DNA from: Bacteroidales bacterium
GTDB taxonomy: Bacteria; Bacteroidota; Bacteroidia; Bacteroidales; UBA932
DNA length: 7,107 bases
Assembly (NCBI GenBank): GCA_017554135.1
Contig: JAFZIX010000028.1
Location: 1-7,107, forward strand
Reading direction: 5' to 3'
Shown here in pieces: positions 1-5,753 of this stretch; the first letter of the stretch is position 1; every line of letters starts with the position of its first letter. Position numbers and translations under genes: made by a program. The notes beneath the pieces are model-generated. The model ran no database searches, was not told where the DNA came from, and saw nothing but the letters and a program-made list of their open reading frames with translations.

Positions 1-198
1 AATCAGTGGATTACTACACCCGATGGCAAGGTGCTTAAAGATGTCGGCCGCGTGAACAGTTACATAGCCCGCACCCGCTTTGGTGTGAATGCACAACCGA
101 ATTATTTTATCCTGGATACAGATGGCACAATCCTGGCCGGGCCTCGCGGCTACGACCTGTCGATTCCCGGATTCCTGGAATTTCTTTCTATAGAGTAG
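1..198 (+). CDS. C-terminal end of a DsbD-like thiol:disulfide interchange protein (partial)
   Basis: The frame is open from base 1 and ends at TAG 196-198, giving the last 65 residues of a gene that begins outside the window. The fragment contains a thioredoxin-fold ending: a FGVNAQPNYFILD segment (residues 27-39) with the cis-proline at residue 33, a following turn (DTDGTIL), and a YDLSIPGFLEFL helix at the end. In Bacteroidota this pattern closes the periplasmic C-terminal thioredoxin domain of DsbD, which passes electrons from the membrane domain to periplasmic partners. The CXXC motif and membrane segments would lie to the left and cannot be seen, so another thioredoxin-like protein is possible. 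The gene converges on the purine nucleoside phosphorylase gene, and the two 3' ends overlap by 11 bases (188-198). Confidence 0.75.
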   Translation, partial: NQWITTPDGKVLKDVGRVNSYIARTRFGVNAQPNYFILDTDGTILAGPRGYDLSIPGFLEFLSIE

Positions 199-1012
199 AG
201 ATAAGCGAGCGGAAGAGCCCTGTCATCTTACGGGAAGCGAGGTCTGCCTGGCGCACAATTTCGTTCTCATCAGTAATATAGTCGTCCGTGGCTTCATGGG
301 CGACATCTGTTATTACCGACATTCCAAGGACGCGGATGCCTGCATGGCGGGCAACTATTACTTCCGGTGTGACGCTCATTCCTACATTATCCGCACCCAT
401 GGAGGCGTAGAATGCATATTCTGCAGGGGTTTCGTAGGTTGGGCCGGAACATGATACATATATGCCCCGTTTCAATTCTACTCCCTGTTTCGCGGCGATT
501 GCCAGCATCTTTTCCTGAAGTTTCAAGTCGTAGGCGCAGGTCATGTCGGGGAAGCGCGGTCCGAAGTCGTCCAGATTAGGTCCGATAAGAGGATTGGGAA
601 GAAGGTTGATATGGTCCCGGATCAGCATCAGGTCTCCAATATTGAAACTTTTGTTCATCGCTCCGGTAGCATTGGAGACGAAGAGATACTTGATGCCGAG
701 TTTGATCATTACGCGTATGGGCAGCACCACCGTGTCCATGGGGTAGCCTTCATAGTAATGGTAGCGGCCTTGCATCGCAATGATGAATTTGCCTCCCAGT
801 TTACCGCAGATGAAATTGCCTTTATGGCCCACTGCAGTGGCAGCGGGGAAGCCGGGGACCATTACATAAGGGACTACGATAGGGTCTTGTATCTCCTCCG
901 CAAGTTGTCCGAGGCCACTGCCAAGGATAATCCCTGCAACAGGTTTGCGCCCATCCAGCCAGGATGACAGGAATGCAACCGCATCTTCTATGATGCCAAC
1001 CCTTTTATTCAT
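188..1012 (-). CDS. Purine nucleoside phosphorylase, class I (trimeric type), paralog 1 with Asp at the base-recognition position
   Basis: A 274-residue protein, the usual length for trimeric class-I PNP, which splits purine nucleosides with phosphate into free base and (deoxy)ribose-1-phosphate in the cytoplasm. Visible motifs: phosphate loop GSGLG (residues 31-35), His63, QGRYHYYEG (81-89) with Arg83, His85 and Tyr87, SNATGAMN (113-120), GPTYETPAE (190-198) with the purine-binding Glu194, and GMSVTPEV (211-218). The residue matching human Asn243 is Asp236 (SVITD), while the downstream-encoded motif in the neighbouring paralog keeps Asn. Asp at this site is known to broaden human PNP toward 6-aminopurines, but I recall SVITD as common in Bacteroidota PNPs, so it may be ancestral here. 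No His is seen at the position of human His257. It is the last gene of the operon; its ATG starts one base after the TAG of the paralog, so translation is probably coupled. About 60% identical to that paralog by hand alignment. Confidence 0.93.
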   Translation of the reverse strand: MNKRVGIIEDAVAFLSSWLDGRKPVAGIILGSGLGQLAEEIQDPIVVPYVMVPGFPAATAVGHKGNFICGKLGGKFIIAMQGRYHYYEGYPMDTVVLPIRVMIKLGIKYLFVSNATGAMNKSFNIGDLMLIRDHINLLPNPLIGPNLDDFGPRFPDMTCAYDLKLQEKMLAIAAKQGVELKRGIYVSCSGPTYETPAEYAFYASMGADNVGMSVTPEVIVARHAGIRVLGMSVITDVAHEATDDYITDENEIVRQADLASRKMTGLFRSLISTL

Positions 1013-1013
1013 C

Positions 1014-1841
1014 CTACAGGCTCTCGATCATCTTGGTGAAGAGAGGAATCATGCGCTTGGTGGCAGCGTTGGCCTGCTGCACCACATCCTCTCCATCATT
1101 GAAATTACGCTCTACGTTCTGGGTGTTGCAGACATTGGTGACCACCGACATTCCGAACACGCGCAGGCCGCTGTGGCGGGCCACGATAACCTCGGGGACG
1201 GTTGACATTCCCACCAGGTCAGCGCCGGAAGCGCGGAAGAAACGCACCTCCGCCGGGGTTTCATATGAAGGGCCGGAGCCACCGAAATAGATGCCCTGAT
1301 GGAGTTTGAAGCCCATTCCTGCCGCTATGTCAAGTGCCCTCTGCTGGAGTTTGAGATCGTAGGGGCAGGTCATGTCCGGGAAGCGGGGGCCGAAATCCTC
1401 CATGTTAGGCCCGATGAGGGGATTGGGCATGAAGTTGATATGATCCTTGATGATGATAGTATCACCCACTTTATAGTCCGGATTCAAGGCGCCGGCTGCG
1501 TTGGAAACGAAAAGATACTTGATGCCCAACTTGCACATCACACGGACAGGAAGGGTAAGTGTGGACATATCGTAACCCTCATAATAATGGAAACGCCCCT
1601 GCATAGCAATCACGCATTTGCCGCCCAGGGTGCCGCAGATAAAGTTTCCCTTATGACCGATAACGGTGGATACGGGGAAGCAGGGAATCTCGGTGTAGGG
1701 GATGGTGATGCGGTCTTCGATGATTTCAGCAAGTTGGCCGAGGCCGCTGCCAAGAATGATGGCTGCGATGGGTTTGCGCCCTTCGAGGCGGGATTCGATG
1801 AATTCCGCAGCGGTGTTGATCTTGGTGATTCTTTCGTCCAT
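1014..1841 (-). CDS. Purine nucleoside phosphorylase, class I (trimeric type), paralog 2 with classical Asn
   Basis: A 275-residue class-I PNP and tandem duplicate of the gene that follows it; the two align without gaps over the first ~240 residues. It keeps the full signature: GSGLG (31-35), His63, QGRFHYYEG (81-89), SNAAGALN (113-120), PSYETPAE with Glu194, VGMSTVPEVIVARH (210-223) and Asn236 in SVVTN, matching human Asn243 that recognises 6-oxopurines. Inosine- or guanosine-type substrates are therefore expected. The position of human His257, which contacts the ribose 5'-OH, aligns without a gap to Gly250, leaving room for a 5'-substituent such as methylthio. The gene starts 6 bases after the stop of the SAH/MTA deaminase, which suggests that it acts on the deaminated product (S-inosylhomocysteine or 5'-methylthioinosine) or on inosine. 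The family is certain; the preferred substrate is inference. Confidence 0.94.
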   Translation of the reverse strand: MDERITKINTAAEFIESRLEGRKPIAAIILGSGLGQLAEIIEDRITIPYTEIPCFPVSTVIGHKGNFICGTLGGKCVIAMQGRFHYYEGYDMSTLTLPVRVMCKLGIKYLFVSNAAGALNPDYKVGDTIIIKDHINFMPNPLIGPNMEDFGPRFPDMTCPYDLKLQQRALDIAAGMGFKLHQGIYFGGSGPSYETPAEVRFFRASGADLVGMSTVPEVIVARHSGLRVFGMSVVTNVCNTQNVERNFNDGEDVVQQANAATKRMIPLFTKMIESL

Positions 1842-1847
1842 GGTGTT

Positions 1848-3125
1848 TTACTTGATTTTTGCCAACGCCTGCCTGGCTTCGTGCAGTGTTTCCCTTTCTC
1901 CGGGAATCTCTCTGTTCCGCATCACGAACTTGCCGCCGGCGATGACTGAATCTATGCAGTCTGAATGCGCCGAATAAACGAGGTTCGCAAGGAATGGCCC
2001 GGGAGAAAGGAAATAACTGCTGTCTGTTTCCACGATGGAGATATCGGCCAGCGCGCCTTCTTCCAGGCGGCCGCTGTTCAGCCTGAGTGCCTTCGCGCCG
2101 TTGATGGTCGCCATGTCCAGCAACTCATTGAGCGGCAGGGCCTTGGGATCGTTTCTCCATGCTTTCTGGAAGAGGGCGGAGGTCTTCATCGCCTCGAGAA
2201 TGTCGAGGTTGTTGGATGATGCGCAGCCGTCCGTGCCTATGCAGACATTGACTCCGGCGTCCCTCAGTTCGTTGTAGAGGAACTTGTAGCCGGATGAAAG
2301 TTTGGTATTGGAATTAATGTTATGAATGCAATGAACTCCGTGCTTCGCGAGCAGTTCGATGTCGTGCTCCGAGAGCCACAGGCAATGCGCTGCGAGCAGA
2401 TTGGGCCCGAGTACGCCGATGGCGTCCAGATATTCGACGGGGGAGAGTCCGCCATGGGCCGCTTTGCAGTCTTCTACCTCTTTGAGCGTTTCGCAGAGGT
2501 GGATGTGCAGGGGCAGGTCGTGCTTGCGGGCAAAATCCGCCGCCCATATCATCATGGGCTCGCTGACGGAATAAATGGCGTGGAAGGCGAGTTCGTAGAT
2601 TGCTCCTTCGTCCTTCCACTGATCCTTCACCTCCTCGTACTTGCGCTCGCACTGGTCCATCTGCCGCTTGGCCTCCTCGGGATTGCCGAGGTCGATGATA
2701 TCGTAGCCTACGGCGGGGCGTATACCCATCTCCGCAGCCGCTTTCTGGCAGGCCTGGAAGAACCAGTACTGGTCGTTGAAGGTGGTAGTGCCTGTGCGTA
2801 TCATCTCGATGCAGGCAACCTTGGCACCCCAGTAGACAAAGTCGAAGTCCAGATTCTCCTCAAGTTTCCATATCTTCTTTAGCCAGTCCTGGAATATCAT
2901 GTCTTCGCCGACGCCCCTCATCAGGGACATGGCGGCATGGGTATGCATGTTGATGAATCCGGGGATGGCCCATTTGCCGGTGCAGTCCATCACTTCGATG
3001 TTGCCGGCGAGATCCCAGTCTACACAGGAGCCTGCAGTGCTGATCTTCAATATATGCCTATCACCGATGAGAATGTCCTTTTCCTCACCGGCGATGCATA
3101 TATTCTTCAGCAGGATGGAAGACAT
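1848..3125 (-). CDS. mtaD: Amidohydrolase, S-adenosylhomocysteine / 5'-methylthioadenosine deaminase type
   Basis: A 425-residue zinc-dependent amidohydrolase of the TrzN/AtzB/MtaD group. The metal site is complete by comparison with the Thermotoga enzyme: His61 and His63 in NMHTHAAMSLMRG, His209 and Glu212 in HIHLCET, His247 in AAHCLWLSEHD, and Asp299 in IGTDGCASSNNLD. Family members hydrolytically remove the 6-amino group of SAH, MTA or adenosine, giving the inosine analogue and ammonia. I chose ATG 3125-3123, giving MSSILLKN and the normal small beta-sandwich start, over an upstream in-frame start near 3197 that would add 24 residues inside the preceding gene. The ATG shares one base with the TAA of the DUF3276 gene (TAATG), and GGAAGG lies upstream as a possible ribosome binding site. 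Two PNP genes follow, supporting a nucleoside substrate. Alternatives are a guanine/cytosine-type deaminase or aminodeoxyfutalosine deaminase; no menaquinone genes are nearby. Confidence 0.87.
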   Translation of the reverse strand: MSSILLKNICIAGEEKDILIGDRHILKISTAGSCVDWDLAGNIEVMDCTGKWAIPGFINMHTHAAMSLMRGVGEDMIFQDWLKKIWKLEENLDFDFVYWGAKVACIEMIRTGTTTFNDQYWFFQACQKAAAEMGIRPAVGYDIIDLGNPEEAKRQMDQCERKYEEVKDQWKDEGAIYELAFHAIYSVSEPMMIWAADFARKHDLPLHIHLCETLKEVEDCKAAHGGLSPVEYLDAIGVLGPNLLAAHCLWLSEHDIELLAKHGVHCIHNINSNTKLSSGYKFLYNELRDAGVNVCIGTDGCASSNNLDILEAMKTSALFQKAWRNDPKALPLNELLDMATINGAKALRLNSGRLEEGALADISIVETDSSYFLSPGPFLANLVYSAHSDCIDSVIAGGKFVMRNREIPGERETLHEARQALAKIK

Positions 3126-3472
3126 TAGAAGTAACCTTCCTGGTCGTGGTCCTGTTCCTGAGGTTCGGGCCTTACTGGAATCTCTCCACCGAAGCAATTA
3201 TCGGTGATATACTTGATGACATCATCCAGGCCTTCCTTGAATTTTTCGAAATCTTCCTTGTAAAGGAAAATCTTGTGTTTGTCGTAGGTGAAAGTGCCGT
3301 CGGGATTGTTTCGCCTCTTGCTCTCCGTGATAGTCAAATAAAAATCATTCTGCCCCTTCGTGCTCTTTACATCGAAGAAGTATGTACGTTTACCGGCTCT
3401 GACAGGCTTTGAGTAAACATCTTCTGCATTGCGATCCTGGAAATTAACCTGATCTCTATCCTCTCTGTACAT
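3125..3472 (-). CDS. DUF3276 / PUR-alpha-like nucleic-acid-binding protein
   Basis: A 115-residue protein matching the Bacteroidota DUF3276 family, the bacterial relatives of eukaryotic PUR-alpha and Borrelia BpuR, which bind single-stranded nucleic acid through a PUR fold. The core shows the beta-strand pattern KRTYFFDVK..., NDFYLTITESKRR and HKIFLYKEDFEKF, followed by a helix (EGLDDVIKYI, about residues 79-88) and a variable acidic, Gln-rich tail (PEPQEQDHDQEGYF). No signal peptide or membrane segment is seen, so it should be cytoplasmic. It is the first gene of the minus-strand operon; the start is ATG 3472-3470, preceded by an AT-rich leader without a clear Shine-Dalgarno sequence, as is usual in this phylum. 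Its stop overlaps the deaminase start by one base. Whether it regulates the salvage genes or is merely co-transcribed with them cannot be told from the sequence. Confidence 0.87.
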   Translation of the reverse strand: MYREDRDQVNFQDRNAEDVYSKPVRAGKRTYFFDVKSTKGQNDFYLTITESKRRNNPDGTFTYDKHKIFLYKEDFEKFKEGLDDVIKYITDNCFGGEIPVRPEPQEQDHDQEGYF

Positions 3473-3506
3473 AATCTGAAAAAAATTAAGGTTTTTATTA
3501 TTTCTG

Positions 3507-3514
3507 CAAAATTA
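3507..3514 (-). promoter_or_regulatory. Putative Bacteroidota -7 promoter element of the minus-strand operon
   Basis: Read on the minus strand the bases are TAATTTTG, a full match to the Bacteroidota sigma-ABfr -7 consensus TAnnTTTG. It would start transcription near 3500, leaving a leader of roughly 28 bases before ATG 3472. No good -33 TTTG is seen at the expected distance, so the assignment rests on the -7 box and its location. Confidence 0.55.
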
Positions 3515-3536
3515 TAATTTTTTGAGGATTAGATGC

Positions 3537-3544
3537 TATATTTG
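3537..3544 (+). promoter_or_regulatory. Putative Bacteroidota -7 promoter element of the nusB operon
   Basis: TATATTTG is a perfect match to TAnnTTTG and is followed by CA, as is common for this promoter class. The predicted start, near 3550, leaves a leader of only about 17 bases before ATG 3568. A TTTG at 3521-3524 is closer than the usual -33 spacing, so the -33 element is unclear. The predicted start site favours ATG 3568 over TTG 3559 as the nusB start. Confidence 0.6.
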
Positions 3545-3567
3545 CATATTATTTTTGTTTGAAAAAG

Positions 3568-4482
3568 ATGCTTAACCGCAGAATCCTTCGTATAAAGGCT
3601 TTCAAGGCCATATACAGTTTCACGGAAAACCCGTCGGTATCCCTCAAGGAACTTGAAACCCAACTGGACCGTTCTCTGGAATCAACCAGGGATCTCTATC
3701 TGTTTTTACTTTGCAGCATCAGTCCCATTTCCGGGGAATCCAGAGCCCGTCTGGAGGCAGCCAGGGGAAAGTTCAATCCCAGTCAGGAAGAACTGCATCC
3801 AAACTTCAAGTTCGCAGACAACCTGATTGCACCGATTTTGGAAAACGACCCTGATTTCCAGAAGATCATCCAGAAAAAGAAGTTTACCTGGGACCAGTAC
3901 GACGTGCTGGTGCGCCACCTTTATGACTCCATACGCTCTAAAGACTACTACGGTGATTACCTGCAATCCGGCCCCAATACACTCAAGGAAGATGCAGATC
4001 TGTGGTCAACGGTATTCGAGGAGGAATATGAGGATAATGAAGAACTTGAAGCCATCCTCGAGGATCTTTCCATTTGGTGGAATGATGATCTGGCCTACGC
4101 GCTTACATGGTGCTGCAGGACAATGGAATCCCTGGGGAAGGGCAAGCCTTGGAATCTTCCGCCTCTGTTTATGAGCGATATGGATGCTACAGGCTCAAAG
4201 GAAAGCGACAAGGCATTTGTAACCAAACTTCTGCGCACCGCATACAGCGGCTACGAGAAGTATATTCAGATGATTTCGGAAGTTACTCCCAAATGGGACC
4301 GGAGCCGTATATGCACAACGGATCTTGCGCTTATCATATGCGGACTGGCTGAAACTGATGCTTTCAATAACATCGCCCCCAAGGTGACTATAAACGAGTT
4401 TGTTGAGATTTCGAAGTATTATAGCACACCTGAGAGCCGTGCATTTGTCAATGGAATTTTGGATAAACTAATTAAAAAATAA
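3568..4482 (+). CDS. nusB: Transcription antitermination factor NusB, long Bacteroidota form
   Basis: A 304-residue protein, about twice the ~140 residues of E. coli NusB but normal for Bacteroidota. The conserved NusB domain is the C-terminal part, from about residue 174 (DDLAYALTW) to the end, with DRSRICTTDLALIICGLAE and the signature INEFVEISKYYSTPESRAF plus VNGILDKL at residues 275-304. NusB binds boxA RNA with NusE/S10 and promotes antitermination of rRNA operons. The N-terminal ~170 residues begin MLNRRILRIKAFKAIYSF, resembling a NusB first helix, and carry a strongly acidic segment at about 149-165. I prefer ATG 3568 to the in-frame TTG at 3559, which would add three residues and lies almost at the predicted transcription start. 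It is the first gene of the plus-strand operon; yajC begins 6 bases after its TAA. Confidence 0.9.
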   Translation: MLNRRILRIKAFKAIYSFTENPSVSLKELETQLDRSLESTRDLYLFLLCSISPISGESRARLEAARGKFNPSQEELHPNFKFADNLIAPILENDPDFQKIIQKKKFTWDQYDVLVRHLYDSIRSKDYYGDYLQSGPNTLKEDADLWSTVFEEEYEDNEELEAILEDLSIWWNDDLAYALTWCCRTMESLGKGKPWNLPPLFMSDMDATGSKESDKAFVTKLLRTAYSGYEKYIQMISEVTPKWDRSRICTTDLALIICGLAETDAFNNIAPKVTINEFVEISKYYSTPESRAFVNGILDKLIKK

Positions 4483-4488
4483 CGAATT

Positions 4489-4827
4489 ATGAATTTCCTT
4501 ACTCTTCTTCAGGCAGCACAGCCTGCCGCAGGCGGCGGTGCCGGCTTTTGGATTATGATAATTGCCTTATTCGGTGTTATGTGGCTCTTCATGATCCGTC
4601 CCCAGCGCAAACAGCAGAAAGAACTTGAGAAGTTCCGCAACGAACTCAAAAAGGGTGACAAGGTTGTCACTGCAGGCGGGATCTATGGCACTGTGGCTGA
4701 AATCCAGGAACGTACCGTCCTCATTAAGGTTGATGGCGAGATCAAACTACGTGTCGATAAGAACTCCATCGTCCGCGATTATTCTACCGACGCTCAGGCA
4801 ACCAACGACCAGGCACAGCAGAAGTAG
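4489..4827 (+). CDS. yajC: Preprotein translocase subunit YajC
   Basis: A 112-residue single-span membrane protein. After a short Ala/Gly-rich start (AAQPAAGGGAG, residues 9-19), a transmembrane helix covers about residues 20-36 and ends in the family hallmark MIRPQRKQQKE, followed by the conserved cytoplasmic segment LKKGDKVVTAGGIYGTVAEI. YajC associates with SecDF-YidC at the Sec translocon. The C-terminal ~15 residues (STDAQATNDQAQQK) are polar, variable and probably disordered. The gene lies between nusB and ybbR with gaps of 6 and 5 bases, so it should be co-transcribed with both. The length and motif are typical and nothing is missing. Confidence 0.96.
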   Translation: MNFLTLLQAAQPAAGGGAGFWIMIIALFGVMWLFMIRPQRKQQKELEKFRNELKKGDKVVTAGGIYGTVAEIQERTVLIKVDGEIKLRVDKNSIVRDYSTDAQATNDQAQQK

Positions 4828-4832
4828 TTCCC

Positions 4833-5753
4833 GTGAAGAACTGGCAGTATTTTCTCGGCTGTCTTGCCCTTTCGGCCGGCATTTGGCTGATACACAATCT
4901 GTCGCATATGCAGACGGATGTTGTCAGCGTGCCGGTGATTGCGGAAAGCAGCATTCCGGGGAGGGCTGCCCGTTCCAGTGATGAAGTAACCCTGACAGCA
5001 CGCTGCAAAGCATCCGGTTTCCGTCTTATTTACCTTGGCAGAAAGAGCAATGCGGTCAAGGTCCGGTTCGAGCCCGAAGATCTGATTCAGGAAGATGGGG
5101 ACTATTTCACCATCTCCGCAAATCAACTCTACCGTTACGTGAACGACATTTTCGGCCCGGGCACAAGCGTGGAATCTTTCCTCTTCGACAAACTCAGTTT
5201 CCGTTTCATACGGGAACTAAACAAGAAAGTGCCTGTGAGGGTAGTTAGTACCCTTACATTCAGGCCCCAGTATATGCAGAACGGAGACTTCAAGGTTCAG
5301 CCTGATTCGGTGCTGGTATACGGTCCATCCGATCTTCTTGCAAATACGGACGCCGTCCACACGAAAGCCATCGTCCGCAGTGACATAAAAGGCAATCTCC
5401 ATGGAGAGATAGCGCTGGAAGTGCCGGACAGATTAAGACTCTCGGAAAACACCGTATCCTGGGCACTGGACGTAAACCGATATGTGGAACTTGAGACGGA
5501 ATTGCCCGTTTATGCGCGAAACGTGCCGGCCGGTGCGGATTTCTCCATATATCCCAGCAGGGTTAAAGCAGTATTTCGCTGCGTTTTCCCAATTATCTCG
5601 GATCCTACCGGCATAGTTTCCTGCTACGTGGATTACCGCGAATTTGCAGGTTCCTTGACAGGCCGCTGCATCATTCATTGTGATGTATTGCCTCAGGGTG
5701 TCATTAGTTGCACTTTGCAACCTGAAATAGCCGAGTGCGTGGAACGCCTATGA
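4833..5753 (+). CDS. YbbR-like (CdaR-type) membrane-anchored protein
   Basis: A 306-residue protein with an N-terminal hydrophobic anchor (about residues 6-22, YFLGCLALSAGIWLIHNL) and a large beta-rich extracytoplasmic part. The segment from about residue 127 (RELNKKVPVRVV, then FKVQPDSVLVYGPSDLL and the HTKAI strand) is a recognisable YbbR repeat; weaker repeats may lie on either side. In Firmicutes YbbR/CdaR regulates the c-di-AMP cyclase CdaA. Bacteroidota carry free-standing YbbR proteins next to yajC and coaE whose role is not established, and no cyclase gene is in this window. The start is GTG 4833, five bases after the yajC stop; it places the anchor at the N-terminus. Its TGA overlaps the coaE ATG (ATGA, 5750-5753), indicating translational coupling. 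The C-terminal ~90 residues are poorly conserved to my eye. Confidence 0.85.
   Translation: MKNWQYFLGCLALSAGIWLIHNLSHMQTDVVSVPVIAESSIPGRAARSSDEVTLTARCKASGFRLIYLGRKSNAVKVRFEPEDLIQEDGDYFTISANQLYRYVNDIFGPGTSVESFLFDKLSFRFIRELNKKVPVRVVSTLTFRPQYMQNGDFKVQPDSVLVYGPSDLLANTDAVHTKAIVRSDIKGNLHGEIALEVPDRLRLSENTVSWALDVNRYVELETELPVYARNVPAGADFSIYPSRVKAVFRCVFPIISDPTGIVSCYVDYREFAGSLTGRCIIHCDVLPQGVISCTLQPEIAECVERL

Noticed and set aside
188..1841. The two PNP genes as one broken or frameshifted gene, or as an assembly duplication
   Set aside because: Each is full length with its own start, stop and complete active site, and they differ at about 40% of residues, so this is an old paralogous duplication.
1299..1949. 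Long plus-strand open frame (216 codons) opposite the PNP and deaminase genes
   Set aside because: It lies wholly antisense to well-conserved enzymes, crosses the gene boundary between them, and its translation resembles no protein family; it follows from the codon use of the true genes.
2322..2882. Plus-strand open frame (186 codons) opposite the deaminase
   Set aside because: It is antisense to the conserved metal-binding core, shows no domain pattern, and has no promoter or ribosome binding site.
1848..3125. Aminodeoxyfutalosine deaminase (futalosine menaquinone pathway) as the role of the amidohydrolase
   Set aside because: The family includes such enzymes, but no other menaquinone gene is seen and the two PNPs fit general nucleoside salvage better; kept only as an alternative.
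3126..3197. Upstream start that would lengthen the deaminase by 24 residues
   Set aside because: The extension (MLRWRDSSKARTSG...) is out of keeping with the family, is encoded inside the DUF3276 gene, and the TAATG junction gives a better start at 3125.
5735..5749. GTG start that would add five residues to CoaE
   Set aside because: CoaE proteins begin directly before the first beta strand and P-loop, as MKTVLVTGG does; ATG 5750 also overlaps the ybbR stop in the usual ATGA manner.
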